This document shows positions 16,786 through 24,626 of a stretch of 53,546 bases of DNA, one piece after another. Both the position numbers and the translations under genes were made by a program. The notes under the pieces are model-generated. The model searched no databases and had not been told where the DNA came from. It was given only the letters and a program-made list of their open reading frames with translations. Positions within the stretch are counted from its first letter, which is position 1, and each line of letters begins with the position of its first letter. This stretch comes from Azotobacter paspali (lineage in GTDB: Bacteria > Pseudomonadota > Gammaproteobacteria > Pseudomonadales > Pseudomonadaceae): NCBI RefSeq assembly GCF_042434745.1, contig NZ_JBHLSS010000080.1; one strand, written 5' to 3'.

Positions 16786-17990
16786 CCCGCTTCGGCCGCG
16801 CGTAGGCGCGCCACCGGCTGTTCGCGTACCGGCCAGTTGAGCAGCGCGGCCACCAGACTGAGGGCGATGGAGATCTGCCAGACCAGTTCGTAGCTGCCCG
16901 TACGGTCGTAGAGCCAGCCGCCCAGCCAGCCGCCGAGAAAGGCGCCGAGCTGATGGAAGAGGAACACGATGCCGCCGAGCATCGACAGGTTGCGCACGCC
17001 GAACAGAGTCGCCACGATGCCGTTGGTCAAGGGCACCGTGGACAGCCACAACAGACCCATAGCCATGCCGAAGGCATAGGCGCTCCACTCGCTGAGCGGC
17101 AGGTAGACGAAGGCGAGGATCACCACGGCGCGCAGTAGATAGAGCGCACTCAGCAGCGGCGGCTTGGCATAGCGCCCGCCGAGCCAGCCGGCGAGATAAG
17201 TGCCGAACACATTGAACAGCCCCACCAGCGCCAGCACCGTGGTGCCGATTTGGGCCGGTAGGTGCCGGTCCACCAGATAGGCCGGCAGGTGCACGCCGAT
17301 GAACACCACCTGGAAGCCACAGACGAAGAAACCCAGCGCCAGCAGCCAGAATCCGCCGTGACCGGCCGCCTCGCGCAACGCCTCGCCCAGGCTCTGTTCA
17401 TGAGTCTGCGGCGGCTGCGGGCGATCCTTCAGCAATCCCACCAGCGGCACGATCAGAGCGACCAGCAGCCCGAGCGCCAGCAGTGCCGACGACCAGCCGA
17501 GCCAGCCGATCAGGCCGAGGGTGCCGGGCAGCATGGCGAATTGGCCGAAGGAACCGGCGGCCGCGGCGATGCCCATCGCCATGCTGCGTTTCTCCGCCGG
17601 CGCGGCACGCCCGACCACGCCGAGGATCACCGAGAAAGAGGTGCCGGACAGACCGATGCCAATCAGCAGGCCCGCGCTCAGCGATAGTGTCCAGAGCGAA
17701 TCGGCCAGCGCCATCAGCACCAGCCCCAGCGCATAGAGCAGCCCGCCGACGACCACTGCCCGCGCCGCGCCGTAGCGGTCGGCCAGTGCCCCGGTGAAGG
17801 GCTGCGTCAGTCCCCAGATCAGGTTCTGCAGGGCGATGGCGAAGGCGAACACCTCCCGGCCCCAGCCAAACTCGCCGCTCATCGGCGCCAGGAACAGGCC
17901 GAAGCCATGGCGCACGCCCAGCGACAAGGCCAGGATCAGCGAAGCACCCAGCAGGACCCAGCCACTGGTGCGCCACATCGTCGAAGTCAT
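16782..17990 (-). CDS. MFS transporter (OFA / monocarboxylate-type), marR-linked
   Basis: This 402-residue protein has 12 predicted hydrophobic helices. The region GVRHGFGLFLAPMSGEFGW in helix 1 and its loop is typical of the oxalate:formate/monocarboxylate-like MFS group. ADRYGAARAVVVGG is the conserved loop after helix 2. The start ATG is at 17988-17990, with AAAGGA spaced 6 bp ahead. It lies 43 bp downstream of marR, on the same strand, with the palindrome CGGGTATATACCCG in between. It is followed by an overlapping 40-residue membrane protein. The context implies a MarR-controlled efflux or uptake system responding to an aromatic or organic acid; the substrate is unknown. Confidence 0.88.
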   Translation of the reverse strand: MTSTMWRTSGWVLLGASLILALSLGVRHGFGLFLAPMSGEFGWGREVFAFAIALQNLIWGLTQPFTGALADRYGAARAVVVGGLLYALGLVLMALADSLWTLSLSAGLLIGIGLSGTSFSVILGVVGRAAPAEKRSMAMGIAAAAGSFGQFAMLPGTLGLIGWLGWSSALLALGLLVALIVPLVGLLKDRPQPPQTHEQSLGEALREAAGHGGFWLLALGFFVCGFQVVFIGVHLPAYLVDRHLPAQIGTTVLALVGLFNVFGTYLAGWLGGRYAKPPLLSALYLLRAVVILAFVYLPLSEWSAYAFGMAMGLLWLSTVPLTNGIVATLFGVRNLSMLGGIVFLFHQLGAFLGGWLGGWLYDRTGSYELVWQISIALSLVAALLNWPVREQPVARLRAAEAG

Positions 17991-18003
17991 GAACTATCCT
18001 TTA

Positions 18004-18017
18004 CGGGTATATACCCG
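18004..18017. promoter_or_regulatory. Palindromic operator, copy 1 (marR-MFS spacer)
   Basis: The 14-bp perfect palindrome CGGGTATATACCCG lies 14 bp upstream of the MFS start codon and just before its ribosome binding site. Its 12-bp core GGGTATATACCC recurs upstream of marR. Size, symmetry and place fit a MarR dimer site. Confidence 0.75.
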
Positions 18018-18033
18018 CTTATTCGTGAAAAAA

Positions 18034-18447
18034 TCAGCCGAGGCTTTCCAGTTCGTCCAGCAGCGCCATCAAGGCGTTGCGCTTTTGCGCTCCGAGGCGC
18101 TGCCCGAGCCGCTCCTGCACCTGCTCCCAGGCAGGTCTCGCCGCGTCGAGGCAAGCCCTGCCCGCGGCGGTCAGAGATACCAGCCGGTTACGCTGATCCT
18201 CGCCGCCCTGCAGCGCCAACAGCCCCTTGCCCTCCAGCACTCGCAGATTGCGTCCGAGAGTGCTGCGATCCAGCCCCATCGCCTCGGCCAGTTCCGTGAT
18301 GCTCGGCTGCCGCAGCCGTTCGAGGTTGCGCAGCAACGCATATTGCGCGGCATTCAGCCCGACGCCGGCGAGGGCATCGTCGTACAGCCGGTTCACGCTA
18401 CGCGTGGCCCGGCGGAGTTTGGTGCAGAGGCAGGGAGTGGGAAGCAT
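18034..18447 (-). CDS. MarR-family transcriptional regulator
   Basis: This 137-residue protein has the MarR winged-helix fold. It starts with an N-terminal dimer helix (CLCTKLRRATRSVNRLYD), then NAAQYALLRNL, the recognition helix region (SITELAEAMGLDRSTLGRNL) and the wing (LQGGEDQRNRLVSLT). The first residues contain CLC, and a reactive cysteine is possible, as in some redox-sensing members. It is transcribed leftward with the MFS and small-protein genes. Two copies of GGGTATATACCC, one upstream of its own start and one upstream of the MFS gene, suggest autorepression together with separate control of the transporter. Confidence 0.9.
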   Translation of the reverse strand: MLPTPCLCTKLRRATRSVNRLYDDALAGVGLNAAQYALLRNLERLRQPSITELAEAMGLDRSTLGRNLRVLEGKGLLALQGGEDQRNRLVSLTAAGRACLDAARPAWEQVQERLGQRLGAQKRNALMALLDELESLG

Positions 18448-18454
18448 GGGGTAG

Positions 18455-18466
18455 GGGTATATACCC
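18455..18466. promoter_or_regulatory. Palindromic operator, copy 2 (marR promoter)
   Basis: The core GGGTATATACCC is identical to the copy at 18005-18016 and lies 8 bp upstream of the marR start codon. It would cover the marR promoter or ribosome binding region, so marR is probably autoregulated. Confidence 0.75.
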
Positions 18467-18637
18467 GGAGATGATGGGGCGTCAATCTTTGGGAAGCATC
18501 AGTCGATTGTTATGGCGACAATTTTACCGGTCCGGATTTTTCCAAAACCTATTACGCCCGCCGCCGAGCCATAAGCAGCAATCCTCTGTTGTGCCATCCA
18601 TAAGCTGTTGTTACGCAGAGGACTGTGACGATCAGGC

Positions 18638-18664
18638 TAAATTTTCAGCGCCTCTGACCGATAA
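18638..18664 (+). promoter_or_regulatory. Sigma-28 (FliA)-type promoter of the chemoreceptor gene
   Basis: TAAA at 18638-18641 and ACCGATAA at 18657-18664 are separated by exactly 15 bp. This matches the enterobacterial FliA consensus TAAA-N15-GCCGATAA at all but one base. The distance to the ATG (77 bp) is suitable. Confidence 0.75.
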
Positions 18665-18741
18665 TCTTACGAAGCGGCAGTGAATCGTTTCAGCACCGTC
18701 GGCTGGGGGTACAGGCTGTTCTTTCCATACAAGGATCCAAC

Positions 18742-20277
18742 ATGTCAATAAGGCGCTTTTCCCTCATTGTTTTCAGCTTGTTATTATTTATTTTTCTTGC
18801 CGGTACCGTATCGAACATCTGGTTTCTCACCCGTAGTAACCAGTCTCTCGATAACGTGAATAAAGAGATCCGCGTGGTGCTCTCGGTCATCGACCCCATC
18901 AACCACAGCCGCACCATGCGCGTGCGCGCCATGGAGGCCATGCAGAGCCAGACTCAGGGCGATGCACAAAAAGCGCAGCAATCACGCGAGACCGCCAAAG
19001 CGGTGCTGGTGAAAGCTGACGCGGCGTTTGCGCAATATCTGGAAGCACCAAAACAGCCCGGTGAAGCCGCGCTGGCCGATACCTACCGTCATACCTGGCA
19101 GGCCTATCTCGAGCAGGGTTTGCGTCCGCTGCTGGATGCCGTCGCGCAAAACGACAGCGCGCGCTATTACGCCCTGGTGACAACGGCGGTGCCGCAACTG
19201 GATCGCCAGTTTGAACAGGCGCTCGACGCCCTGCTGGAGTTTCGTGAAGCCTACGCCCACACCCTTAATCAGGACGCGCAGGACGGCTTTGTCTCAAGCC
19301 TGACAGCCACCGCCCTCTTCGCGCTGGTGTTCTTGCTGCTTATCGCCGCCGTGTTTGTGCTGCTTAAACGCCGGGTGCTCAACTCGCTGGACGCCGCCAA
19401 AGCCCACTGCAATAAGATTGCAGCCGGCCAGTTGCACACGCCTGTCATCTCTAGCGTAAAAGATGAAATTGGCGAAATGATGCACTCGTTGGAGCGGATG
19501 CGCCTGTCGCTTTCCACCATCATCGGCCAGGTGCGGGAATCGAGCGAAGCGGTGGCGCATGCATCGGAAGAAATCGCCGCCGGGAACACCGATCTTTCCG
19601 CGCGTACCGAAGAGCAGGCCGCGTCGCTCGGTGAAACCGCCGCCAGCATGGAGCAGATCACCTCAATGGTGAAACACACCTCCGAAAACGCCCATCAGGC
19701 CAACAGCCTCGCCAACACCATGCGCGGCGCAGTCCAGGAAGGCGACAATATCGTCAATGACGTTATCGTTTCCATGCGCAATATCGAATCGAGCTCCGGA
19801 AAAATCGAGAACATTATCAAAATTATTGAAGATATTGCCTTCCAGACCAATATTCTGGCCCTGAACGCCGCCGTGGAAGCCGCGCGCGCTGGAGAACAAG
19901 GGCGCGGTTTCGCGGTGGTGGCAAGCGAAGTGCGCAACCTGGCACAGCACTCGTCAGTCGCGGCGAAAGAGATTAAAGAGCTGATTGAGCAGACCGGTGA
20001 GCAGGTCACTCAGGGCAGCGAACTGGTGGGCAGCGCGGGTGAAAGCATGAAGCGGATCATCACCGCCATTAAGCAGGTGTCGGATCTGATGGCGGGAATC
20101 GCCCTTTCCATTAACGAACAGAGCCACGGCATTGAGCAGATTAACCAGGCGGTAGCGCAGATGGACTCCGTCACTCAGCAAAACGCCGCGCTGGTGGAAC
20201 AGGCCTCCGCCGCGGCACATTCGCTTAAAGAGCAGTCGCAACTGCTGCACCAGTCCGTGGCGGTGTTCAAGCTCTGA
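18742..20277 (+). CDS. Methyl-accepting chemotaxis protein of enterobacterial character
   Basis: This 511-residue receptor has a first membrane helix (residues 6-28), a periplasmic four-helix-bundle ligand domain to about 184, and a second helix (about 185-210). A HAMP domain follows to about 265. The signalling domain contains the conserved hairpin tip (IAFQTNILALNAAVEAARAG) near residues 360-380. It lacks the C-terminal NWETF pentapeptide, ending instead QSVAVFKL, so it would need help from a high-abundance receptor for adaptation. An AAGGA site precedes the ATG. Base composition and codon choice (many AAA, ATT, ATC and GAA) differ from both neighbours and resemble Klebsiella/Enterobacter genes. 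With its sigma-28-like promoter, the unit looks recently acquired. Ligand unknown. Confidence 0.92.
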   Translation: MSIRRFSLIVFSLLLFIFLAGTVSNIWFLTRSNQSLDNVNKEIRVVLSVIDPINHSRTMRVRAMEAMQSQTQGDAQKAQQSRETAKAVLVKADAAFAQYLEAPKQPGEAALADTYRHTWQAYLEQGLRPLLDAVAQNDSARYYALVTTAVPQLDRQFEQALDALLEFREAYAHTLNQDAQDGFVSSLTATALFALVFLLLIAAVFVLLKRRVLNSLDAAKAHCNKIAAGQLHTPVISSVKDEIGEMMHSLERMRLSLSTIIGQVRESSEAVAHASEEIAAGNTDLSARTEEQAASLGETAASMEQITSMVKHTSENAHQANSLANTMRGAVQEGDNIVNDVIVSMRNIESSSGKIENIIKIIEDIAFQTNILALNAAVEAARAGEQGRGFAVVASEVRNLAQHSSVAAKEIKELIEQTGEQVTQGSELVGSAGESMKRIITAIKQVSDLMAGIALSINEQSHGIEQINQAVAQMDSVTQQNAALVEQASAAAHSLKEQSQLLHQSVAVFKL

Positions 20278-20281
20278 AATT

Positions 20282-20305
20282 CCCCTCTTCCGCCCGGAAG
20301 AGGGG
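20282..20305. terminator. Bidirectional hairpin terminator between the chemoreceptor gene and hrpA
   Basis: The inverted repeat CCCCTCTTCCG / CGGAAGAGGGG has an 11-bp perfect stem with a two-base loop and lies between two convergent genes, 5 bp after the chemoreceptor stop. It lacks a clear U tract on either strand. Confidence 0.65.
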
Positions 20306-20315
20306 TCCTCCGCCT

Positions 20316-23300
20316 CTATGCATCAACTAGGCACCATTGCTTTGCCAACCGCTTATCGGACACCGGTATCTTCGTCCCCAACTGCTGCGCGAACAGCGAC
20401 ACCCGGTATTCCTCCAGCATCCAGCGGTACAGGGTCAGGTTGGGGTCGCGCTTGCCTTCCTGGGCGTGCTTGGCGGCTCTCGCCCGGTACTGTTCCCAGA
20501 GACCGGTGAGTTCGCCGCTCCAGACGCGGTCGCGCTGGAGCTGGCCGCCGACCTTGTCGAGGCGCTGCTCGATGGCCTTGAGGTAGCGGGGATACTCGCG
20601 CAGCCACTCGGCGGGCGTGTCGCGGACGAAGCCAGGGAAGACGAGCCGGGCGAGCTGGGCCTTGATGTCGTTGAGGGCGACGGCCTGGGCCAGGTCGATG
20701 CGCCCCTTGAAACGCTTCTGCAGGTCGTGGCGCAGCTTGAGGATGTCCAGCACCAGCTTCGCCAGGCGGCCGGCCTGTTCGGCCCAGCCATTGCGCTTGC
20801 GCTCGGCCAGCGCGGCCAGCGCGGCACCGTCGCGGGGCAGTTGCGGCTCGCCATCGAGGATGCTGGCGTCAAGGCTGGCCAGGAGAATGTCCTCGACCAA
20901 GGCGTCCGGCTTGCCCATGTCGCGGTACAGCAGGCTGAGCTCGGTGAGTCCCGGTAGCTTGCCGCGCAACTGCTTGGCCGGTCCGGCCAATTGCTGCAGG
21001 AGCAGGCGTTGCAGGGCGCGGCGGTGCTGGAAGTCGGCCTCGGCCTGGGTCGGGAAGCGGTTCTCCTTCACCGTGCCGGCCTCTTCCACCAGTGCCGGGA
21101 ACACGGTCATGGAGAGGCCGGCGATTTTCTGCTGGGTCTTTTCCGCCAGCGGGGCGAAGCCTTTGGCCTCGACCGGCGCGGCATCGGCCTTGCGTTGCGG
21201 GATGGCCAAGGCCGCCTGGCTGGCCTTGGCGAAGCGGGCGGTCAGTTCGGCCAGGTCGCGGCCCTCGCCGAGGAACTTGCCGTGCGCATCGACTACCTCA
21301 ATGTTCATCTTCAGGTGATTTTCGAGCTGGACGGAGGCCTCCATCCAGGCCTCCTCGGGCACGCGGGCGCCGGTCATGCGCGTGAGCTCGCGGCCCAGCG
21401 CTTCGGGCAAGGCGCCTTCGGCGAAGGCCATCTTGGCCAGCGCGGCCTTGACGAAGTCCGGTACCGGCACGAAGTTCTTGCGGATCGCCTTGGGCAGGTT
21501 GCGCACCAAGGCCACGCACTTGGCCTCCAGGAGGCCCGGCACCAGCCAGTCGAGACGTTCGGCCGGCAATTGCGGCAACAGCGGCGCCGGCACGCGGACG
21601 GTCACCCCGTCGCGGGGATGGCCTGGCTCGAAATGATAGGTCAGCGGCAATTGCAGCTCGCCGAGGCGTAGGCTGTCGGGGTATTGCACGGCGGTAACCT
21701 CACTGGCGTCGCGGGCCAGCACGTCCTCCTCGCGCATCATCAGAAGCTGCGGGTCCTTCGCGCTCTCGCGTCGGTACCAGTTGTCGAAACTTGCAGTCTG
21801 GCAGATGTCCGCCGGCAAGCGCGCCTCGTAGTAGGCGAACAGGGTTTCCTCGTCGGCGAGGATGTCGCGCCGGCGCGCCTTGGCCTCCAGCTCGTCGAGC
21901 AGCTCCAGCAGTTCGCGGTTGGCGCTCAGGCACCTGGCGCGGCTGGCGATCTCGCCGCGCACCAGCCCCTCGCGGATGAACAGCTCGCGGGAAACCTGCG
22001 GATCGACTGGCCCGTAGTGCACCGGACGGCGACCGACCACGATCAGCCCGTAGAGAGTGATCTGCTCGAAGGCGACGACCTGGCCGCGCTTCTTCTCCCA
22101 ATGCGGTTCGAAATGGTTCTTCTTGAGCAGATGGCCGGCCAGCGGCTCGATCCAGTCCGGCTCGATTTTCGCCACCATGCGCGCGAACAGCTTGGTGGTC
22201 TCGACCAGTTCGGCGGCCATCACCCAGACCGGCTTCTTGCGGCCGATCACGCTGGAGGGGTGAATCCAGAAACGCCGCTGGCGGGCGCCGAGGTAGTCCC
22301 CCTCCTCGGTCTTCTGGCCGATCTGGCTGAGCAGGCCGGAGAGGATAGCCTTGTGCACGGCGGAGTAGTTCCTGGCCTTCTGCGCAGCCTCGCTGGCCTC
22401 GACCTGCTGGCGCACGACGGCGTTGACCTTGTTGTCGGTGGTCGGGGCGGGCACTTCGCTGGACAAGGCTTCGCCGTTGTCCATCCTACGGCCCTGTTTG
22501 GTGGAAAAGCCTTCGGCGTTTTCCACCCTACGGGAGTCGGATTTTGCGTAAGGTGGATGGCCGGAGCCATCCACCGCTTGGCCCATGCCGAGCTTGAGTT
22601 CACGCACGATCAGCGCGAGCTGGCGGTGGGCGTCGCGCCATTCGCGCAGGCGCAGGTAGTTGAGGAAATTCTTCCGGCACCACGTACGCAGGGCATTGGA
22701 GCCCAGCGCCTGGCGCTGCTCCTCGAAGCCGCGCCAGAGGTTGATCAGCGCGGCGAAGTCGGAATCCGGGTCCTTCCACTGGGCATGGGCCTGGTCGGCG
22801 GCCTGCTGGCGTTCCATCGGACGCTCACGCACGTCCTGCACGGACAGCGCGCTGGCGACGATCAGTACCTCTTCCAGGCTGCCCAGGCGGGCGGCCTCCA
22901 GCAGCATGCGGCCCAGGCGCGGGTCCACCGGCAGGCGCGCCAGTTGACGACCGAGCAAAGTGAGTTGGCCTTCGCGGGTGACCGCGGACAGCTCCTGCAG
23001 CAAGTTGAAGCCGTCGCTGATCGCCTTGCCGTCCGGCGGCTCGATGAAGGGAAAATCCTCGATGCTGCCCAGGCGCAGGTGGAGCATCTGCAGAATCACC
23101 GCGGCGAGGTTGGTGCGCAGGATTTCCGGATCGGTGAACGCCGGACGGGCGAGGAAATCCTCCTCGCTGTAAAGGCGCACGCAAATGCCCGGCTCCACCC
23201 GCCCGCAACGCCCCTTGCGCTGGTTGGCGCTGGCCTGGGAGATGGCTTCGACGGGCAGGCGCTGGACCTTGGCGCGGTAGCTGTAGCGGCTGATCCGCGC

Positions 23301-24440
23301 CGTGCCGCTATCGATCACGTAGCGGATGCCCGGCACGGTGAGCGAGGTTTCCGCTACGTTGGTCGCCAGGACGATCTTGCGCCCGGCCGCCGGGCGGAAG
23401 ATCTTCTGCTGCTCGGCCGGGGTCAGGCGGGCGTAGAGCGGTAGGACCTCGGTGTGTTTCAAGTTGGCCTTGCGCAGTACCTCGGCGCAGTCGCGGATTT
23501 CGCGCTCGCCGGGCAAAAACACCAGCACGTCGCCGGGACGCTTGCCGACCGAGCGCTCGTGGGCGGCGATCTCGTCAAGGGCGGCGAGGATGCCCTGGTC
23601 GACGCTCAGGTCGTCCTCGACCCGATTGCCCTCCTCGTCCACCTCGGCGGCCAGTGGGCGGTACCAGGTTTCCACCGGGTAGGTGCGCCCGGACACCTCG
23701 ACGATGGGCGCGCCATCGAAGTGCTTCGAGAAGCGCTCCAGGTCGATGGTCGCCGAAGTGATGATGACCTTGAGGTCGGGCCGGCGCGGCAACAGGGTCT
23801 TCAGGTAGCCAAGCAGGAAGTCGATGTTCAGGCTGCGCTCATGGGCCTCGTCGACGATTATGGTGTCGTAGCGCTCCAGGTAGCGATCGTGCTGGGTCTC
23901 GGCGAGCAGGATGCCATCGGTCATCAGCTTGATCAGGCTGCGCTCGTTGGATTGGTCCTCGAAGCGCACCTGATAGCCGACCAGCTCGCCCAGCGGCGAG
24001 CCGATCTCCTCCGCCACCCGGGTCGCCACGCTGCGCGCCGCCAGGCGCCGGGGCTGGGTGTGGCCGATCAGGCCGTGCGCACCGCGACCGATCTCCAGGC
24101 AGATCTTCGGCAACTGGGTGGTCTTGCCCGAACCGGTCTCGCCGGCGATCACCAGCACTTGATGTTTCTCAAGCGCCGCCTTGATCTCCTCGCGCTTGGC
24201 GGCGATGGGCAACTGGTCGTCGTAGTGCAGCGCCGGCACGCTGGTCCGCCGCGCCTCGACCCTGGCGCAGGAGGCCTGGAAGCGCTCCAGCCAGTGCGCC
24301 AGCCTCGCCTCGTCGGACTGTGGCGTCCCCGACTTCTTGCGCAGTTCGTGAAGTTGGCGGCGCAGCCGGTGACGATCGGCGATCAGGGCGTGGTCGAGGT
24401 TGTTCAGGAGAGAGTCGAAAGCGGGCATTGCGTCGGTCAT
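20316..24440 (-). CDS. hrpA: ATP-dependent RNA helicase HrpA
   Basis: This is a 1374-residue DEAH-box helicase, compared with about 1300 in E. coli. Walker A GETGSGKT is near residue 100, DEAH (VDEAHERS) near 195 and SAT (ITSATID) near 228. HA2, OB-fold and the long C-terminal HrpA-specific region (DUF3418) follow. HrpA rescues stalled ribosomes and handles structured mRNA. I chose the ATG at 24438-24440; an upstream in-frame extension would include palindromic repeats. An unusual feature is a segment of about 45 residues near 618-662. It is encoded by three palindromic repeats (22461-22575), has no equivalent in normal HrpA and keeps the frame open. The gene is probably functional, with the insert in a surface loop. 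Confidence 0.95.
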   Translation of the reverse strand: MTDAMPAFDSLLNNLDHALIADRHRLRRQLHELRKKSGTPQSDEARLAHWLERFQASCARVEARRTSVPALHYDDQLPIAAKREEIKAALEKHQVLVIAGETGSGKTTQLPKICLEIGRGAHGLIGHTQPRRLAARSVATRVAEEIGSPLGELVGYQVRFEDQSNERSLIKLMTDGILLAETQHDRYLERYDTIIVDEAHERSLNIDFLLGYLKTLLPRRPDLKVIITSATIDLERFSKHFDGAPIVEVSGRTYPVETWYRPLAAEVDEEGNRVEDDLSVDQGILAALDEIAAHERSVGKRPGDVLVFLPGEREIRDCAEVLRKANLKHTEVLPLYARLTPAEQQKIFRPAAGRKIVLATNVAETSLTVPGIRYVIDSGTARISRYSYRAKVQRLPVEAISQASANQRKGRCGRVEPGICVRLYSEEDFLARPAFTDPEILRTNLAAVILQMLHLRLGSIEDFPFIEPPDGKAISDGFNLLQELSAVTREGQLTLLGRQLARLPVDPRLGRMLLEAARLGSLEEVLIVASALSVQDVRERPMERQQAADQAHAQWKDPDSDFAALINLWRGFEEQRQALGSNALRTWCRKNFLNYLRLREWRDAHRQLALIVRELKLGMGQAVDGSGHPPYAKSDSRRVENAEGFSTKQGRRMDNGEALSSEVPAPTTDNKVNAVVRQQVEASEAAQKARNYSAVHKAILSGLLSQIGQKTEEGDYLGARQRRFWIHPSSVIGRKKPVWVMAAELVETTKLFARMVAKIEPDWIEPLAGHLLKKNHFEPHWEKKRGQVVAFEQITLYGLIVVGRRPVHYGPVDPQVSRELFIREGLVRGEIASRARCLSANRELLELLDELEAKARRRDILADEETLFAYYEARLPADICQTASFDNWYRRESAKDPQLLMMREEDVLARDASEVTAVQYPDSLRLGELQLPLTYHFEPGHPRDGVTVRVPAPLLPQLPAERLDWLVPGLLEAKCVALVRNLPKAIRKNFVPVPDFVKAALAKMAFAEGALPEALGRELTRMTGARVPEEAWMEASVQLENHLKMNIEVVDAHGKFLGEGRDLAELTARFAKASQAALAIPQRKADAAPVEAKGFAPLAEKTQQKIAGLSMTVFPALVEEAGTVKENRFPTQAEADFQHRRALQRLLLQQLAGPAKQLRGKLPGLTELSLLYRDMGKPDALVEDILLASLDASILDGEPQLPRDGAALAALAERKRNGWAEQAGRLAKLVLDILKLRHDLQKRFKGRIDLAQAVALNDIKAQLARLVFPGFVRDTPAEWLREYPRYLKAIEQRLDKVGGQLQRDRVWSGELTGLWEQYRARAAKHAQEGKRDPNLTLYRWMLEEYRVSLFAQQLGTKIPVSDKRLAKQWCLVDA
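22461..22575. repeat. Three palindromic repeats inside the hrpA coding region
   Basis: Three palindromes lie in a row: ggacaa..ttgtcc at 22461-22482, gtggaaaa..ttttccac at 22501-22526 and ggtggatgg..ccatccacc at 22552-22575. They are linked by cctacgg-type spacers. The same family occurs in the spacer at 24514-24602. Here they lie inside an open frame and add about 45 codons without a stop. Confidence 0.75.
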
Positions 24441-24513
24441 GGACAGCCGTTGGCGATTCGCTGAAAAGCCGCGATTGTCGCAGATTTGGCCGGCGAGAGT
24501 CGTTCCAGGTTCG

Positions 24514-24602
24514 GCGGGAAAGGCGCCTTTCCCGCTACGCTGTTCACCGGGCGGACGACGCCGCAAGCCTGTCCGCCCTGGTGGATGGCTTCGGCCATCC
24601 AC
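24514..24602. repeat. Palindromic repeat cluster between the tolC-type gene and hrpA
   Basis: Three palindromes follow each other: gcgggaaagg/cctttcccgc (24514-24535), gggcggac/gtccgccc (24549-24578) and gtggatggcttcggccatccac (24581-24602). Arrangement and last unit match the intragenic cluster at 22461-22575. This is the usual extragenic location for such elements. Confidence 0.75.
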
Positions 24603-24626
24603 CCGACTGCCCGTCGCCCCATGTCC

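Noticed and set aside
21684..23444. A 586-codon open frame on the + strand opposite hrpA
   Set aside because: It lies entirely antisense to the helicase coding region, has no family likeness or ribosome binding site, and is a typical shadow frame of GC-rich DNA.
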